DNA of 64,000 nucleotides, taken from NIOZ-UU13 sp964653075 (GTDB lineage Bacteria > Planctomycetota > Phycisphaerae > Sedimentisphaerales > Anaerobacaceae). Location of the stretch: positions 1-64,000 of the forward strand of contig CAZZAX010000011.1 of assembly GCA_964653075.1 (NCBI GenBank). The letters run 5' to 3'. This document shows, in pieces, positions 44,876 through 52,532 of this stretch (within the stretch, counting starts at the first letter, position 1; each line of letters opens with the position of its first letter). A program made the translations under genes and the position numbers. The notes under the pieces were generated by a model. That model saw only the letters and a list, made by a program, of their open reading frames with translations. It was not told the origin of the DNA and ran no database searches.

Positions 44876-45268
44876 TTACTTATTTGTTTTCTCACGTTTT
44901 CTGATTTTGGCTTCGATGCGTCGGATATCCGCGGCCGAGAGGTCGGCTTCCTCGAAGAGGTGGAGCACAAGGTCCTCGGCATGACCGTCGAAGACGGTTT
45001 TGAGGAACTGAGTCACGCGCTGGCGAAGGACCTGATCGCGTCGCACAGCCGGTGTGTACACGAACGGCTGTCGCTCACAATCAACATCGAGGGCCCCCTT
45101 CTCTGCAAGCTGCTTCATCATAGTCATAATGGTTGTATAGGCCGGGGGGTGACCTTCATCTTTCGGCAAAGCTTTGAGAGTCTGGCGTACGGTGCCTGAT
45201 CCGAGTTGCCAGATGACTTTCATGATCCTCAACTCGGCGGCTGTGATATGTGGCATTCCTTTGCTCAT
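44876..45268 (-). CDS. BlaI/MecI-family transcriptional repressor
   Basis: A 130-residue winged-helix regulator. It opens MPHITAAELRIMKVIWQLGSGTV, the family start, and has the recognition region PAYTTIMTMMKQLAEKGALDVD (about residues 43-64), then a dimerisation helix region ending LSAADIRRIEAKIRKRE. Members bind palindromic operators and are cut by their partner M56 protease. The start ATG at 45268 is preceded by GGAG. Two operator-like sites lie 30 and 50 bases upstream. It is the first gene of the blaI-M56 pair and is likely self-regulated. Confidence 0.93.
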   Translation of the reverse strand: MSKGMPHITAAELRIMKVIWQLGSGTVRQTLKALPKDEGHPPAYTTIMTMMKQLAEKGALDVDCERQPFVYTPAVRRDQVLRQRVTQFLKTVFDGHAEDLVLHLFEEADLSAADIRRIEAKIRKREKTNK

Positions 45269-45586
45269 CGTGAAATCTCCACTACTACTGTCATTGTTAC
45301 TAAGTATATCGTAAAGCTACTATATATATCGTAACTTGTCAAGCAGCAAGATTAATTTTTTTTTATCTCATCCTGGAAATGGGGAGGCAGAATTGCATGA
45401 AAAAGGACTCATACTGTCAAAGAGATTCATAAAAGGTCTTCATGGTTCTGATGACAGTGCTCCAAGAAAACTTTTGGTTAGCAGCTTTTTTTAACAGATA
45501 TACTATTTGAAATAGGTTATTGAATACTGGCGAACCGGAAAGAGAGTTTTCGTATATGCCTGAGATTACAAGTGTATAGTGCGTTT
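45269..45586. other. Control region upstream of the BlaI-like gene
   Basis: Besides the two operator-like sites at 45298-45313 and 45318-45333, no gene was found in these 318 bases. The region between 45340 and 45586 lies downstream of the amidase-like gene's stop and shows no clear terminator. Confidence 0.55.
45298..45333 (-). promoter_or_regulatory. Two BlaI-type operator boxes spaced 20 bp
   Basis: TACTAAGTATATCGTA (45298-45313) and TACTATATATATCGTA (45318-45333) share TACTA-nn-TATATCGTA. The second is a near-perfect palindrome (TACTATAT with ATATCGTA, seven of eight). The 20-bp spacing is two helical turns, so two repressor dimers could bind the same face. Position relative to the repressor gene fits autoregulation. 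Confidence 0.6.
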
Positions 45587-46147
45587 TTAGCGCCAATCGC
45601 CTGGGTAGGAGATAGATTCGGGTGGAATGCGAAAGTTCCTGCACAGTTCGTCCAGGAGTGTTTCTATTCTCTTTATCTGAGAGTCGGTCAGGGGCATGGT
45701 TTTGCCGTCGGCTATAATGCAGATGCGTATGGTTTGACTGGTGCCGTACCATGTAGGGCCCGGTATGAGCGGCCATTGTCTTTTCCATTTTTCTGTTGCC
45801 TGTATTTGTCCGTCTTCGCCTCCGCTGCCGTTGCATAAACAGAAGTGGAAGTTAACGTCGTCAGGACTGGCCAAGCTGCTGCGTGAAGCCAGTTTTTCTA
45901 TGTTACCTGATTTGGTGCCGCTGTAGTAAATCTCGATGCGGTTCCAGCGGTCCGGAGACTGGGCGGCCGTGGAGGAAATGGCTTTTTGCACAGGGTCGAG
46001 CCGGTAATATGTCCAAAGAGAAAAAGGACCGGCAGATGGCGGGTGATGACCCAGGGCCATAAGGATAATCGCCCCGATTGTCATCGAAGCCAGCAACATC
46101 GCCAAGACTTTTGTTACTCTTGTCTTGTTCGCCATAGTCTCATCCAT
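45587..46147 (-). CDS. Membrane-anchored N-acetylmuramoyl-L-alanine amidase-like protein lacking a typical active site
   Basis: A 186-residue protein with an N-terminal anchor (about residues 13-33) and one domain (about 66-186). It resembles the amidase-2/PGRP fold: DRWNRIEIYYSGTKSGN, VNFHFCLCNGSGGEDGQIQATEKW, TSQTIRICIIADGKTMPLTDSQIKRIETLLDELCRNFRIPPESI. The first zinc His of active amidases falls in a stretch that reads IEIYYS, and the last (near ISYPGD) is absent. It may thus bind rather than cut peptidoglycan. The next gene on the strand is the BlaI-like repressor, 318 bases away, which hints at a cell-wall sensing role; this is inference. A second ATG (46135) is possible. Confidence 0.7.
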   Translation of the reverse strand: MDETMANKTRVTKVLAMLLASMTIGAIILMALGHHPPSAGPFSLWTYYRLDPVQKAISSTAAQSPDRWNRIEIYYSGTKSGNIEKLASRSSLASPDDVNFHFCLCNGSGGEDGQIQATEKWKRQWPLIPGPTWYGTSQTIRICIIADGKTMPLTDSQIKRIETLLDELCRNFRIPPESISYPGDWR

Positions 46148-46614
46148 GAGAATCAGGGTCCCAACTTTTTACAAAACTTCGTCCTTGAACTCAACAGCCA
46201 ACAGATGCTAAGGTTTCCATTATGCACTCATCGAATTTATCCTTTATATAACGGGCGCGCAACAGGTTCCTTATCCACCGAAAGCACAATTCCTTATATA
46301 GTAAACATCGGCACCTTCCAACGAATTACTCCAAATTTTACCGAGAATTACCGAATTTATATTTACATTTTCGTCAAATCACAGCATAGTCCGAAAAGAA
46401 GGGGGAAATCCTCTAGGGTATTAATATGCGGTAAATTTTTGTAAGCCAAGAAAAAATGAAACACTTCACAATTAGCCTGTTATAAATGTGTTGATTTATG
46501 AAATTGTGGTTTGTAAGATTTAGTTTGCGAATTCAAAATGAAAAGCCTGCGGTAAAAGCGCAGGACAAAAAGATTCCCGCTTTTTTGGGAATGAGAAAAG
46601 GGAGCTGTGCTATA
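46148..46614. other. Non-coding gap between divergent genes
   Basis: This stretch separates the amidase-like gene (minus) from the DUF4954 gene (plus) and probably holds both promoters. The plus frame is open from 46498, but it has no ribosome site there and no family similarity before 46615. Nothing else was recognised. Confidence 0.55.
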
Positions 46615-48672
46615 ATGACAAGTTATTTGGAAACAGGAAGAAAAGAAACTGTATCAGAATATGATTCGGGGCAAGACTGGTTTCGTCCGCTTTCTGCCGG
46701 GCAAATCGCTCAATTGACCGGGCAGGGATGTAGCTGCGAGGACTGGTCGCAGGTTCAGGTTGCCGACGGCTTCAAAGCGGAAACAGTAAAATCTACACAC
46801 TTTTGCGGGCGGATTAAATTGGGGGTATTTGAAAAGCAGGTCTCATTTTTTGGCGGAGTTAAGAAATCGGCCGGGATTAGCCACGCGACGATTCACAACT
46901 GCACTATCGGCAATAACGTATATATAAGCCATGTCAGGAACTACATCGCCAACTATGTGATCGAAGACGAGGTTGTGATAGAGAACATCGACCTGCTTGC
47001 TGTGGAAGGAAAAAGTACTTTCGGCAATGGGACGGAGGTTGCTGTTGTAAATGAATCAGGGGGCAGAGAGATACCGATTTATGACCAGTTATCGGCCCAT
47101 ACGGCTTATGTAATAGCGTTTTATCGCCATCGGCCGGAAGTAATTGGCAAACTGCAGCAGATGATAGCCGACTATTCAGCCTTTGTTAAAAGCTCAATGG
47201 GCACAGTTGGCAAAGGAGCCAGACTGATTAACTGCCGGATTATCAAGAACGTCAAAGCAGGCCCCGCGAGCGTGATAGAGGGTGCCAGCAGGTTGGAGAA
47301 CGGCTCGATTAATAGCTGTCCGGAGGATCCGGTTTATATTGGGTCAGGTGTTTTTGCGGAAGATTTTATTGTTTGCGACGGTTCGAGGATTACAGATGGT
47401 ACGATAATATATAAATGCTTTATCGGCCAGGGAACCGTATTGGCCAAGCAGTATTCGGCGGAGAACTCGGTATTCTTCGCAAACTGCGGCGGCTTTCACG
47501 GCGAGGCCTGTTCGGTATTCGCCGGGCCTTATACCGTGACACATCATAAGTCCACGCTTTTGATTGCCGGGTTGTTTTCCTTTTTAAACGCCGGCAGCGG
47601 AACCAACCAGAGCAATCATATGTACAAACTGGGCCCGACCCATCAGGGGATTGTCGAGCGCGGCTCGAAGACGGCGAGCGATTCGTATATACTCTGGCCG
47701 GCTAAGGTCGGCGCGTTTACAGTTGTGATGGGCCGGCATTATAAGAATTCGGACACTTCTAATTTGCCTTTTTCGTATCTTATTGAGCACGAGGATGAGA
47801 GTGTTCTTGTTCCCGGCGTTAATTTACGCAACGTTGGGACGGTCCGTGACGCACTAAAATGGCCGAGACGCGACAGGCGAAAAGACAAAAGTAAGCTGGA
47901 CTATATAAATTTCAAACTTTTAAGTCCATATACGATTCAAAAGATGCTCAACGGCTGTCGGTTGCTTGCGAACCTCAAAGCGACATCGGGCCAGAACACC
48001 GATTACTTTACCTATAACAGTGTCAAGATTAAAAACTCGGCACTGGACAGAGGCATTAAACTTTACCGGATGGGTATTGATAAATTCTTAGGCAATTGTC
48101 TGATTAGTCGGCTGGTAAACAAACAGTACAGCGATATTGATGAGCTTAGAGAGGCGCTAATGCCGGAAACAAAAACAGGGCCGGGGACATGGGTGGACCT
48201 GGCCGGTTTGTTTGCCCCGGAGCGGGTTGTTCAGAAGGTGCTCAGCGATATTGAAAACGATATTATCAGCACGTTGGAACAGCTAACAGAGGCATTCGAG
48301 TCTATGTATAACAATTATCCGGTGTACGAATGGGCCTGGGCGGCCAACGTTTTGCAGCAGCGTTTAGGCAAAATGCTTGACAGGATTACGTCGAATGATA
48401 TTATTGAGTTGGTAACGAAATGGAAAACGGCTGTCGTAGAGCTTGACCGAATGATTTATGCCGATACGAAAAAAGAATTTGCCGAGACCGCTCAGATAGG
48501 ATATGGGCTTGATGGCGGTAAAGACACAATGCAGCATGATTTCGAAGAGGTGATAGGGACTTTTGAAGAAAATAGTTTTGTTTTGGAAATCAAAAAGCAT
48601 ATAACCAGCAAGACAGCACTTGGTGATAAGCTTATAAGTCAAATACAGCAATTGGCCGGGCAGCAGCGATGA
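46615..48672 (+). CDS. DUF4954 family protein (left-handed beta-helix)
   Basis: About 685 residues. The middle part (about 90-390) has short hexapeptide-type strands, such as ATIHNCTIGNNVYISHVRNYIANYVIEDEVVIENID and GKGARLINCRIIKNVKAGPASVIEGASRLENGSI, typical of left-handed beta-helix proteins related to sugar-nucleotide acyl- or nucleotidyltransferases. It matches what I know of DUF4954, found in Bacteroidetes, spirochetes and planctomycetes and of unknown function. The C-terminal part (about 450-685) is alpha-helical. The start at 46615 follows AAAGGGAG. nagB follows after about 190 bases, which suggests amino-sugar metabolism. Confidence 0.8.
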   Translation: MTSYLETGRKETVSEYDSGQDWFRPLSAGQIAQLTGQGCSCEDWSQVQVADGFKAETVKSTHFCGRIKLGVFEKQVSFFGGVKKSAGISHATIHNCTIGNNVYISHVRNYIANYVIEDEVVIENIDLLAVEGKSTFGNGTEVAVVNESGGREIPIYDQLSAHTAYVIAFYRHRPEVIGKLQQMIADYSAFVKSSMGTVGKGARLINCRIIKNVKAGPASVIEGASRLENGSINSCPEDPVYIGSGVFAEDFIVCDGSRITDGTIIYKCFIGQGTVLAKQYSAENSVFFANCGGFHGEACSVFAGPYTVTHHKSTLLIAGLFSFLNAGSGTNQSNHMYKLGPTHQGIVERGSKTASDSYILWPAKVGAFTVVMGRHYKNSDTSNLPFSYLIEHEDESVLVPGVNLRNVGTVRDALKWPRRDRRKDKSKLDYINFKLLSPYTIQKMLNGCRLLANLKATSGQNTDYFTYNSVKIKNSALDRGIKLYRMGIDKFLGNCLISRLVNKQYSDIDELREALMPETKTGPGTWVDLAGLFAPERVVQKVLSDIENDIISTLEQLTEAFESMYNNYPVYEWAWAANVLQQRLGKMLDRITSNDIIELVTKWKTAVVELDRMIYADTKKEFAETAQIGYGLDGGKDTMQHDFEEVIGTFEENSFVLEIKKHITSKTALGDKLISQIQQLAGQQR

Positions 48673-48866
48673 ATATTTCCCAGGTGTTACTTTTACGAAT
48701 AAATCTGTTAATATTATAAACCCACAATAAAGCGCAGTATGACGAGTTGGAATTGAGGGAAAGATTAGTGACATAGACAGACGTCGGTTGAGAAATGGCA
48801 GACCCCGGATAAAAACCGGGGCTAAACAATAATGACAGTGAACAATATTTAGACGAGGACAAATTT

Positions 48867-49682
48867 ATGAGAGTGATAATTGAACCGAATTACGAGTCGG
48901 CAACGAAATGGAGCGCGAATTACATAGCCAGGAGCATTAATGAATTTGAAGCCAGCCAGGCCAAACCTTTTGTGTTAGGTCTTCCCACGGGTTCTTCGCC
49001 GCTGGGAACATACGCTGAACTTATAAAACTGAATAAGAAAGGTGTGGTTTCTTTCAAAGATGTTATTACCTTTAATATGGATGAGTACGTGAACCTGCCA
49101 AAAGAACATCCTGAAAGCTATCATTCGTTTATGTGGAACAACTTTTTCAGCCACATAGACATTAAGAAAGAAAATACCAACATTCTCAACGGCAATGCAG
49201 AGGACATCGAGACCGAATGTGCGAGCTATGAAGAAAAAATAAAAAAGGTTGGCGGAATAAGGCTGTTTCTCGGGGGTATCGGACCTGACGGCCATATAGC
49301 GTTTAATGAGCCGGCTTCGTCATTATCTTCGAGGACCCGGGTTAAGAAACTTACTTACGACACACTCGTTGCAAACTCGCGATTCTTTGACGACGACGTC
49401 AGCAAAGTACCCAAGACCGCTTTAACTGTCGGCGTGGGCACTGTTATGGATGCCGAGGAGGTTCTGGTTATTGTAAACGGCCATAATAAGGCCCGCGCAC
49501 TGCAGCACGCTATTGAAGGCGGCGTAAATCATATGTGGACAATCAGCGCCCTGCAAATGCACCCCAGGGGCATTATAGTTTGTGACGAAGAGGCCACGGT
49601 TGAGCTGAAAGTCGGCACTTTAAAGTACTTTCAGGATATTGAGTCGGAAAATCTCGACCCAGCCACACTTTTAAAATCATAA
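48867..49682 (+). CDS. nagB: Glucosamine-6-phosphate deaminase
   Basis: A 271-residue enzyme that converts glucosamine-6-phosphate to fructose-6-phosphate and ammonia. It shows MRVIIEPNYESATKWSANYIA at the N-terminus, VLGLPTGSSPLGTYAELI (about residues 37-53), FNMDEYVNLPKEHPESYHSFM (Asp-Glu about 71), GGIGPDGHIAFNEP (about 135) and SSLSSRTRVK. The length fits the family (E. coli NagB has 266). The start follows GACGAGGACAAATTT. It lets the cell use amino sugars from chitin, mucin or peptidoglycan. The next gene converges from the other strand, 21 bases away. Confidence 0.96.
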   Translation: MRVIIEPNYESATKWSANYIARSINEFEASQAKPFVLGLPTGSSPLGTYAELIKLNKKGVVSFKDVITFNMDEYVNLPKEHPESYHSFMWNNFFSHIDIKKENTNILNGNAEDIETECASYEEKIKKVGGIRLFLGGIGPDGHIAFNEPASSLSSRTRVKKLTYDTLVANSRFFDDDVSKVPKTALTVGVGTVMDAEEVLVIVNGHNKARALQHAIEGGVNHMWTISALQMHPRGIIVCDEEATVELKVGTLKYFQDIESENLDPATLLKS

Positions 49683-49703
49683 GGTACTGCTTAGAGCGAC
49701 GGA

Positions 49704-50867
49704 TTATCGCGGCTGAGGTACCATCATTGGCGGCGCCGATGAAGTCGGTTCTTTGCTTGGCGGGTACACTATGCTTGCGGCGGCCTTGAGAGAATCGATA
49801 TACGTATTGGTCATTTCAACCTGTTTTTTCTGCGCCAGTTTATTGATTATTTCTTCCTTGAAGTACTCGAAAGAATCCTTGTGGTCGGTAACTTTTATTA
49901 TGTGGTATCCGAATCGGGTCTCGACTATATCACTTACTTTCCCTACTTCCAGCGCGAAGGCGGCTTTTTCAAAGGGTGGCACCATATCGCCTTTACCGAA
50001 GAACTTCAGATCGCCGCCCTGTGCCGCCGAACGGCAGTCCGAGTTGGCTTTGGCTAATGCGGCAAAATCGGCTCCTTCTTTGATTTGTTTAAGGAGGTCT
50101 TCGGCTTTTGCTTTGGCCTTTGCTTTTTCCTGATTGGGATCGGCGCCAGCTTCATCGGTTTTGGGTGTTATGAGAATATGACTTGCCCTGACCTGTTCGA
50201 ACTGTGTTGGATTTTCATCATAGTGCTTTTTGGCATCTTCTTCTGTAATATTTATCTTGCCTTCCCATTGAGCATCCACAATCTTCTGATATACCATTCC
50301 CTTTTCGACCTGCTTTCTTATTTCGTCAAAGTTTCTGCCGGATTCGGCCGTTGTCTTTTTGAACTCTTCCAACGACATTGACGATCCCTGGGTAGCTAAC
50401 AATTGCTTGATCTGGTTCAGCACATCATCTTCAGGAATTACTATGTTGGTTTCTTTTACCTTTTCCTCTAACAATCGTATGACAATCATTTTATCGAGCA
50501 TTTTCTGCCTGATTTGTTTTTCGAGTGTCTGCCTCAATGCCGGCGGCAGTTTTTGGTTCTGTTGGGCCATTCTGGCAAGCTGCGGCTGGAGGACTTTTTG
50601 CAACTCTTCTTCGGTGATATCGATACCGTTTACAGTTACGGCAATATTGTCGGCGGGTTCTTCGGGGGCCGTCGGCTCAACTATAGTTGCAGTTTCGGCT
50701 TTGGTTTCTGGTTCGGTTTTGGTTTCGGCTTCTATTTTGGTCTGGGCAGGTTGAGCTTTATTAGTATCGGCCTGCTCTGACGGTTTCTGTTTACAACTCA
50801 AGCCACAAACAGCAAAGAACACCACAACAATGATTAATACTTTCGAATTAGAAAAGAAACTTCTCAT
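49704..50867 (-). CDS. Parvulin-type peptidyl-prolyl isomerase lipoprotein
   Basis: About 387 residues. The start at 50867 follows GAAAGGACAAAAA. Its signal ends in the lipobox-like sequence CGLSC (about residues 21-25). An acidic, Thr/Glu/Lys/Ala-rich linker (about 28-80) follows, then a SurA-N-like helical domain (about 85-235), then a rotamase domain (about 240-345) with VRASHILI, GADFAALAKANSDCRSAAQGGDLKFFGKGDMVPPFEKAAFALEVG and FGYHIIKVTDHK. Such proteins fold exported proteins; this one would sit on a membrane surface. The very low-complexity linker is a natural cell-envelope spacer. Confidence 0.92.
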   Translation of the reverse strand: MRSFFSNSKVLIIVVVFFAVCGLSCKQKPSEQADTNKAQPAQTKIEAETKTEPETKAETATIVEPTAPEEPADNIAVTVNGIDITEEELQKVLQPQLARMAQQNQKLPPALRQTLEKQIRQKMLDKMIVIRLLEEKVKETNIVIPEDDVLNQIKQLLATQGSSMSLEEFKKTTAESGRNFDEIRKQVEKGMVYQKIVDAQWEGKINITEEDAKKHYDENPTQFEQVRASHILITPKTDEAGADPNQEKAKAKAKAEDLLKQIKEGADFAALAKANSDCRSAAQGGDLKFFGKGDMVPPFEKAAFALEVGKVSDIVETRFGYHIIKVTDHKDSFEYFKEEIINKLAQKKQVEMTNTYIDSLKAAASIVYPPSKEPTSSAPPMMVPQPR

Positions 50868-51180
50868 TTTTTGTCCTTTCGCGACTTTAAAACACAAAAA
50901 AACCCTTCATTGAGGGCACATATCGGCATTATTTCCTAAAAAAGTGAATATGTCAAGCTATTTCCAAATTTCAACCATTATTGTCGTCTTAGATGTCTGT
51001 TTCGTTCTGTGCCTCTGCCGCTTTGTTTTGCCGGGCAAACAGCGGGGACTGCGAAGAATGAATTCTTTGTAAAAATACTCATAGAGTGATAGAATATCGG
51101 CAGAAAATCGTTGTTTGATAATTAAAAAAGTTATAAGGACGGTTTTTTGAGGCGTTTCTTTTGTGATTTGGGAGACTTTT
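50868..51180. other. Divergent promoter gap
   Basis: The 313 bases separate the isomerase gene (minus) from the UROD-like gene (plus). No further gene was found; it should hold the promoter of the 51-58 kb operon, but no confident -35/-10 pair could be chosen. Confidence 0.5.
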
Positions 51181-52500
51181 ATGGACAATAATTCTGAGAG
51201 CAAGATTGTGATGACCGGTAGAGAACGTGTGCTCAAGGCACTTAATTATGAACCTGTTGACCGTGTGCCTGTGGATTTGGGCGGGACGGTGACCAGCGGG
51301 GCCCAGGTTAGTGTGGTTGCGAAACTGCGGCTGGCACTTGGTCTGGATAAGCCCCCGCTGTTTGCTTCGCAAAACGAAGCAGTGGGGGTGAAAATTATTG
51401 ACCCATATCAGATGCTCGGCGAAGTTGCGGTTGACTTACTTGAAATTTTGGGAATTGACGTTGTGAACCTGCCGGGACCCAAGAACCATTTCGGTTTTGC
51501 GAACACTGACTGGAAACCGTGGAAAACCTTTGATGGTACGAATGTGCTGGTGCCGGGTAAGTTCAATACGGAGTCTGAACCTAACGGTGATATTCTTCAG
51601 TATCCGCAAGGTGATAAGTCGGTGCTGGCCTCTGGCCGAATGCCCCAAGGCGGATTTTATTTCGACGCGATTGTTCGCCAGGAGCCGATTGACGAGGCCA
51701 GGCTCGATCCGGCGGATAATCTTGAGGAGTTTGTGCCCATCAGCGACGAAGATTTGAAGATTTATGAGCAGCGGGCGCGCGAGCTTTACGACAATACCGA
51801 CCTTGCAATTGCAGCGGGATTTCCGGGGACGGCCTTTGGTGATATAGCGCTGGTGCCGGCGGCTGGTTTGAAGCACCCGAAAGGAATTCGGGACATCGAG
51901 GAATGGTATATCAGCACGGTCTCGCGAAGAGAATATGTTAAGGATGTTTTTGCAGGCCAGACGGAGATCGCCCTTAAGAATCTTGAGCGAATATACGAGG
52001 CAGTCGGCAACAAAGTGCACATCGTGTTTGTGGATGGAACAGACCTGGCTGCACAGAATACATTATTCTGCGGCCCGGATACTTATAAGGAGCTTTATAT
52101 GCCGTTCAGCAGGAAGCTCAACGACTGGATTCACACCCACACTAAATGGAAGACAATGAAACACTGCTGCGGAGGCTGTGAGCCGCTGATAGAGGGATTC
52201 ATAGAGGCGGGCTTCGATATTCTCAATCCAATCCAGACCTCGGCCGAGGGTATGGATCCAAAGCTATTAGTAGAGAAATACGGCGGCAGGATAATTTTCT
52301 GGGGCGGCGGCGTGGATACTCAACAGGTGCTGCCATTCGGCGAGCCCGAGCAGGTGAGCCGGCAGGTTACCGAGCGGCTCGAGATATTCAATGCAAAAAA
52401 GGGTTTTTTATTCAGCGCTATCCACAATATTCAGTGCAATACGCCGGTCGAAAACGTATTGGCAATGTTCGGGGCTCTGGGTAGAAAAGTAGCAAAATAA
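51181..52500 (+). CDS. Uroporphyrinogen decarboxylase-like (MtaA/CmuA-type) protein
   Basis: A 439-residue TIM-barrel protein of the UROD superfamily. The start MDNNSESKIVMTGRERVLKALNYEPVDRVPVDLGG is typical. Later it has FVDGTDLAAQNTLFCGPDTYKELYMPFSRKLNDW and the metal-site region KHCCGGCEPLIEGFIEAGFDILNPIQTSAEGMDP (about residues 325-360), in which His and Cys may bind zinc as in corrinoid-dependent methyltransferases. It is therefore more likely a methyltransferase than a heme enzyme. The ATG at 51181 follows GGGAGAC. It is the first gene of a tight run with a GH2 enzyme, a sulfatase and a sugar porter; its role there is unknown. Confidence 0.85.
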   Translation: MDNNSESKIVMTGRERVLKALNYEPVDRVPVDLGGTVTSGAQVSVVAKLRLALGLDKPPLFASQNEAVGVKIIDPYQMLGEVAVDLLEILGIDVVNLPGPKNHFGFANTDWKPWKTFDGTNVLVPGKFNTESEPNGDILQYPQGDKSVLASGRMPQGGFYFDAIVRQEPIDEARLDPADNLEEFVPISDEDLKIYEQRARELYDNTDLAIAAGFPGTAFGDIALVPAAGLKHPKGIRDIEEWYISTVSRREYVKDVFAGQTEIALKNLERIYEAVGNKVHIVFVDGTDLAAQNTLFCGPDTYKELYMPFSRKLNDWIHTHTKWKTMKHCCGGCEPLIEGFIEAGFDILNPIQTSAEGMDPKLLVEKYGGRIIFWGGGVDTQQVLPFGEPEQVSRQVTERLEIFNAKKGFLFSAIHNIQCNTPVENVLAMFGALGRKVAK

Positions 52501-52532
52501 AAGCAACGGAATATCGGAGAAAGGAATCAAAA

